Shown here one piece after another: positions 40,479 through 44,104 of a stretch of 44,104 nt of DNA. The stretch is taken from contig CABMCA010000073.1 in assembly GCA_902384525.1 (NCBI GenBank), positions 1 through 44,104 of the forward strand. The letters run 5' to 3'. The position numbers were made by a program, and so were the translations under genes. The notes under the pieces were generated by a model. That model ran no database searches. It saw only the letters and a list, made by a program, of their open reading frames with translations, and was not told where the DNA came from. Origin of the DNA: an uncultured archaeon (GTDB taxonomy: Archaea; Halobacteriota; Methanosarcinia; Methanosarcinales; Methanoperedenaceae). How positions within the stretch are numbered: the stretch's first letter is position 1; each line of letters starts with the position of its first letter.

Positions 40479-42509
40479 ATGGGAAAAGATCATCATATTA
40501 CCAGTAATAGCCATGCGGGGCATACATCCCATGAAATGAAAAAGCCGGACACACACCATGATCATCATTCCATGATGCTCGAGGACTTCAAAAAGCGGTT
40601 CTGGATATCATTTATTATTACCATCCCTATACTCTTACTCTCTCCCCTGATCCAGGAATTTTTGGATATTAAGAAAATTGTCAGTTTTCCCGGGGATATA
40701 TATGTCCTCTTTGCGCTCTCATCCATAGTCTTCTTCTATGGCGGGTATCCATTTCTTAAAGGTATCTTTGATGAACTGAAATCAGCAAGTCCTGGAATGA
40801 TGACTCTAATCGCCATAGCGATCACCACGGCCTATGTTTACAGCAGTGCTGTTGTATTTGGCCTGAGAGGCATGGTATTTTTCTGGGAACTGGCAACACT
40901 AATAGATGTTATGCTTCTCGGCCACTGGATAGAGATGAAGTCTGTCATGGGCGCTTCAAAGGCTCTTGAAGAACTGGCAAGGCTGATGCCCTCTGATGCA
41001 CATAAACTCATGTCTGACGGCAGTATAAAAAATATTCCATTAAGCGAACTGATGGTGAATGACAGTGTCCTTATCAAGCCTGGAGAAAAGATCCCCGCCG
41101 ATGGCATTGTGGTAGATGGCGAGACATCAGTAAATGAGGCTATGCTAACAGGAGAGTCGAAGCCTGTTTATAAAAATGTGGGTGCCAAAGTCATAGGAGG
41201 CTCGATAAACGGCGAAGGGTCGATCACTGCGAAGGTCAACAAAACAGGAGAGGATTCATTCCTTTCACAGGTGATCAAGCTTGTTAAAGAAGCGCAGGAG
41301 AGCAAGTCAAGAACACAGGATCTGGCGAACCGCGCAGCCGTGTGGTTAACAATAATAGCTATCGTGGGAGGGGCTATAACCCTTTTTGTATGGTTCTATA
41401 TAATGAAAGCGGATTTTGCCTTTGCAATTGAGCGGACTGTCACTGTGATGGTGATCACATGTCCTCATGCGCTTGGGCTTGCTGTTCCTCTGGTGGTTGC
41501 GGTCTCGACCGCCATCTCTGCAAGGAACGGTCTTTTGATACGGGATCGTGCTGCCTTTGAGAGGGCAAGGAAAATCCAGGCTATAATATTTGATAAGACC
41601 GGAACGCTCACCGAAGGAAAATTCGGGGTCACTGATACTATCATTTTTTCAGGGAGTGGTGATGAAAAAGAACTTCTAAAATACGCTGCGTCAGTGGAGG
41701 CAAATTCCGAACATCTCATTGCAAAAGGGATCGTCTCGTCATCCGGGGATGCTTTTCCTGTTGAGGGGTTCAAATCAATTCCAGGCAAAGGTGCAGAAGG
41801 GAGGGTTAACGGAAGGGATGTAAAGGTTGTAAGTCCCGGGTATCTTCGGGAACAGAATATTCCAGTTACGGATGAACGAATTGAGAAGCTCTCGTCTCAG
41901 GGAAAGACCGTGGTGTTCATGTTGATAGATGGAGAGCTAAAAGGCGCCATTGCCCTTGCTGATATCATAAGGCCGGAATCGAAAAAGGCGATCTCGAGGC
42001 TCAGGGAAATGGGTGTAAAATGCATAATGCTGACAGGGGATAACAAACAGGTGGCAAAATGGGTAGCTGATGAATTGGAGCTTGATGAATATTTTGCAGA
42101 GGTCCTGCCACATGAAAAGGCCGCAAAAGTAAAAGAGATCCAGTCCAAAGGCCTGGTCGTAGCCATGACAGGTGATGGTGTGAACGATGCCCCGGCGCTT
42201 GCCCAGGCAGATGTAGGTATTGCCATCGGCGCTGGAACGGACGTAGCTGTGGAAACGGCTGATATAATCCTTATAAGGAGCGATCCGCTTGATACAGTGG
42301 CAATAATCGATCTTGCAAAAGCAACATACAGAAAAATGGTCCAGAACCTTATATGGGCAACAGGCTATAACGCATTTGCCATTCCTCTTGCCGCAGGAGT
42401 GCTGTATAATTGGGGGATACTTCTTAGCCCTGCAATGGGCGCCGGACTTATGGCAGCAAGCACGGTGGTCGTTGCCATAAATGCGAGATTTTTGAAGATT
42501 GAGAAGTAG
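40479..42509 (+). CDS. CopB-type heavy-metal P-type ATPase
   Basis: This P1B-3-type ATPase (676 residues) has a histidine-rich N-terminus (HTSHEMKKPDTHHDHHSMM), eight or so membrane helices, CPH at C328-H330 (TCPHALGLAVPL) in the metal site, phosphorylated D372 in DKTGTLTEG, TGES and TGDGVNDAPAL. CPH fits the CopB class, which exports copper or silver. The nucleotide-binding site reads SEHLIAKGI where the family usually has SEHP. GAGGTAAGG precedes the ATG. No copper regulator is adjacent. Confidence 0.94.
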   Translation: MGKDHHITSNSHAGHTSHEMKKPDTHHDHHSMMLEDFKKRFWISFIITIPILLLSPLIQEFLDIKKIVSFPGDIYVLFALSSIVFFYGGYPFLKGIFDELKSASPGMMTLIAIAITTAYVYSSAVVFGLRGMVFFWELATLIDVMLLGHWIEMKSVMGASKALEELARLMPSDAHKLMSDGSIKNIPLSELMVNDSVLIKPGEKIPADGIVVDGETSVNEAMLTGESKPVYKNVGAKVIGGSINGEGSITAKVNKTGEDSFLSQVIKLVKEAQESKSRTQDLANRAAVWLTIIAIVGGAITLFVWFYIMKADFAFAIERTVTVMVITCPHALGLAVPLVVAVSTAISARNGLLIRDRAAFERARKIQAIIFDKTGTLTEGKFGVTDTIIFSGSGDEKELLKYAASVEANSEHLIAKGIVSSSGDAFPVEGFKSIPGKGAEGRVNGRDVKVVSPGYLREQNIPVTDERIEKLSSQGKTVVFMLIDGELKGAIALADIIRPESKKAISRLREMGVKCIMLTGDNKQVAKWVADELELDEYFAEVLPHEKAAKVKEIQSKGLVVAMTGDGVNDAPALAQADVGIAIGAGTDVAVETADIILIRSDPLDTVAIIDLAKATYRKMVQNLIWATGYNAFAIPLAAGVLYNWGILLSPAMGAGLMAASTVVVAINARFLKIEK

Positions 42510-42767
42510 TTAATGCTTATTCATTTCTTCTTCAATGATATCTTCCAGGCCACTATTTCCCTCTACATATTTTTTAATAATGGATTTTTGTTTTGACTCT
42601 GTTAAAGAATCCCAATATGTTTTAATATCTTCCGTAGTATCAAAAGCAAAATCACCATTAGGAGCGGCTATAGGTATGCAAACCCCTTGTGAACAGGCTG
42701 CTATTTTTTCCAATTTTTCAGCTATTTTTCCTGTAGCTATTCTTTTTTTAACTAAAATTTTGACCAT
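42510..42767 (-). CDS. Hypothetical 85-residue protein
   Basis: The protein begins MVKILVKKRIATGKIAEKLE, has two cysteines in AACSQGVCIPIAAPNGDFAF, and ends in a helical, acidic region (SGLEDIIEEEMNKH). No family is recognised. Its stop abuts the CopB stop, convergent with no spacing. AAAGG precedes the ATG by four bases. The CSQGVC pair might bind a metal, which would fit a copper-related neighbour, but that is speculation. Confidence 0.6.
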   Translation of the reverse strand: MVKILVKKRIATGKIAEKLEKIAACSQGVCIPIAAPNGDFAFDTTEDIKTYWDSLTESKQKSIIKKYVEGNSGLEDIIEEEMNKH

Positions 42768-42857
42768 AGCCTTTACTTATCTTAATATCAATGCTAATAT
42801 TTATCGGTAGCAACATTTATGAGAATAGACTTACAAACATACACCATTGTGAGTGGT

Positions 42858-44021
42858 ATGAATACAAAGTTTCTCTTAAAAATATTAATCATTTTGTTCA
42901 TTTCTGTTATCATTTTTCCCTCAATTACCAGTGCTTCGGAATTCAGGTCAGGGGATAAACTCGTTATCATGAAAGATGAAGTAGTAAATGATGACCTTTA
43001 TTTTGCAGGAAATTCGATAACAGTAGACGGCATTATCAACGGTGATCTTATTGCTGCTGGTTCTGAAATAAGAGTCACTGGAACAATAAATGGCGGGATC
43101 ATTGCGGCTGGAGGTTCCATAATCGTTACCGGGAAAGTCACGAATGATATCAAGGCGGCTGGTGGCGTAGTTAGAATAGGTGGGGATGTCGGGGATAATG
43201 TTCTTGTCTTTACCGGGAATCTTGTTTTAGAGAAAAATGCGAGGATAGCCCGGGATTTAACACTGGGTGCCGAAACTGCTACCATTGATGGTACTGTGAA
43301 TGGAAATATCAATGGAGGAGCTTCCAATATGGAAATGAATGGTGCTACGAAAGGAAATGTGACTGTTAGAATAGGTAATAATATCAAGCTCTCTCCTGGC
43401 GCAACCATAGGTGGAAATCTGGAATATACGGCCCCCCGGCAGGGTGAAATTTCAGGAATTGTTTCAGGAACGACTACTTACAAAGAAATCCCGGTACAAA
43501 GGGAAAATTTCATGTCAAGGTTACCTGGTGAAATAATAGGATATTTATGGCTTTTATTGATCGGAATAATATCCCTGATATTCGCTCCTGAATTAACTCA
43601 AAAAATTTCAGACAATATTTCAGTTAAGCCGTTAAAAAATCTATTGTGGGGACTCCTGGTCCTTATAGTCACGCCCGTTGTTGCAATATTACTTCTAATA
43701 ACTATAATTGGAATTCCCCTGGGTCTGATATTATTAGTTATTTATATCATATTATTCTATATAAGTAGAATTTATGTTGGGCTCTGGGTTGGACAATATG
43801 TATTAAGAAAATTGAAACAAGAAACGAAGTCCAGGGTATTAGCCATGGCTTTAGGTTTAATTATAGTGGTTATAGGTATAAATCTGCCAATTATTGGGGG
43901 ATTTATTCATTTTGTAATTGTTCTTCTTGGATTTGGAGCCATTGTATTGACAGAATATGATGTTTATAAGAGATTGAACCATAGCTTCTATAACCAATTA
44001 GCATATATATTCAAAGAGTAG
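42858..44021 (+). CDS. Bactofilin-like surface protein with membrane C-terminus
   Basis: A signal-like segment (MNTKFLLKILIILFISVIIF, ending TSAS) is followed by about 190 residues of repeated short beta units such as VDGIINGDLIAAGSEIRVTG and GTINGGIIAAGGSIIVTGKV, typical of beta-helical bactofilin/polymer-forming proteins. Then come about four membrane helices (GYLWLLLIGIISLIFAPEL, PVVAILLLITIIGIPLGLIL). It is an exported beta-solenoid anchored in the membrane. The ATG at 42858 is preferred; an upstream ATG at 42819 adds 13 residues before the signal peptide. Function is unknown; envelope scaffolding is possible. Confidence 0.82.
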   Translation: MNTKFLLKILIILFISVIIFPSITSASEFRSGDKLVIMKDEVVNDDLYFAGNSITVDGIINGDLIAAGSEIRVTGTINGGIIAAGGSIIVTGKVTNDIKAAGGVVRIGGDVGDNVLVFTGNLVLEKNARIARDLTLGAETATIDGTVNGNINGGASNMEMNGATKGNVTVRIGNNIKLSPGATIGGNLEYTAPRQGEISGIVSGTTTYKEIPVQRENFMSRLPGEIIGYLWLLLIGIISLIFAPELTQKISDNISVKPLKNLLWGLLVLIVTPVVAILLLITIIGIPLGLILLVIYIILFYISRIYVGLWVGQYVLRKLKQETKSRVLAMALGLIIVVIGINLPIIGGFIHFVIVLLGFGAIVLTEYDVYKRLNHSFYNQLAYIFKE

Positions 44022-44104
44022 TTCTACTATATATGGGGAGTATAACTATCTATAAACCTGAACTACAAAATTGTGTTGTATGTGGCAGATTCTTAATCAT
44101 AAAA
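44022..44104. other. Right-edge spacer
   Basis: The last 83 bases follow the surface-protein stop. They are AT-rich and I see no gene start or RNA feature here. Confidence 0.5.

Noticed and set aside
40479-42509. CopA-type Cu(I) ATPase
   Set aside because: The membrane motif is CPH, not CPC, and the N-terminus is His-rich without a CxxC heavy-metal domain, which fits CopB.
1-44104. tRNA, rRNA or CRISPR arrays
   Set aside because: I scanned the gene-free spacers by eye and found no cloverleaf, rRNA segment or regularly spaced repeat array; a covariance-model search was not possible.

Overview
The window looks like the chromosome of a methanogenic or methane-oxidising euryarchaeon of the Methanosarcinales/ANME-2 type, at roughly 40% G+C. 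Three groups of genes support this. The first is C1/methanogenesis-associated genes: the CdhD and CdhE subunits of acetyl-CoA decarbonylase/synthase, methanogenesis marker protein 8, an FrhB-type F420 flavoprotein and a DUF5350 protein. The second is archaeal information genes: aRF1, eIF5A, the exosome, RNase P proteins, the proteasome alpha subunit and RpoP. The third is the archaeal siroheme-dependent heme route (AhbB). Molybdopterin-guanine dinucleotide genes and a CopB-type metal ATPase would suit a Candidatus Methanoperedens-like organism, but that genus call is inference.

Layout. 1-4250: edge of a DUF1646 membrane protein, an XRE/PrpR_N-like regulator behind operator-like repeats, TraB and TatA, a PAP2 phosphatase and an MscS remnant. 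4398-8640: marker protein 8 with a small overlapping partner, a divergent winged-helix protein, and a REC-PAS-histidine kinase coupled to a REC-PAS protein. 8684-14445: nitroreductase, a strong hairpin terminator, an AAA/DUF4143 ATPase, and an overlapping minus-strand operon KaiC-like, argD, hisC, AK6/Fap7 kinase. 14567-19895: release factor aRF1 (plus), ftsZ and cdhDE (minus). 20017-27147: a long minus-strand RNA/protein-quality superoperon reading rnp3, rnp2, psmA, SBDS, rrp4, rrp41, rrp42, rpl37ae, rpoP, Brix protein, VLRF1-type release factor, followed by a Cys-rich small gene. 27431-33719: eIF5A with agmatinase, a membrane-anchored hydrolase, an interrupted sugar epimerase, a PIN protein, and a minus-strand radC-mobA-fdhD-mobB run. 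33819-37864: a 54-residue conserved-looking protein, a membrane protein, ahbB-met8-hemA and a CNNM/CorC transporter. 37944-44021: an interrupted YHS-ferredoxin-FrhB gene, DUF5350, a second PAP2 protein, a CopB ATPase, and a surface protein with a beta-repeat ectodomain.

Most notable are: three conserved genes each broken by one event (Brix by an 11-nt homopolymer frameshift, the epimerase by an in-frame TAG, the YHS-FrhB gene by an in-frame TAA); an eIF5A-agmatinase pair abutting in the same frame across a single TAG, which fits a hypusine-from-agmatine route; a VLRF1/Vms1-like ribosome-rescue factor inside the exosome superoperon; a mobB whose P-loop lies upstream of every ATG/GTG/TTG start; and short genes missed by simple ORF calling (rpoP, 54-aa and 46-aa proteins). 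No tRNA, rRNA, CRISPR array or insertion sequence was recognised.
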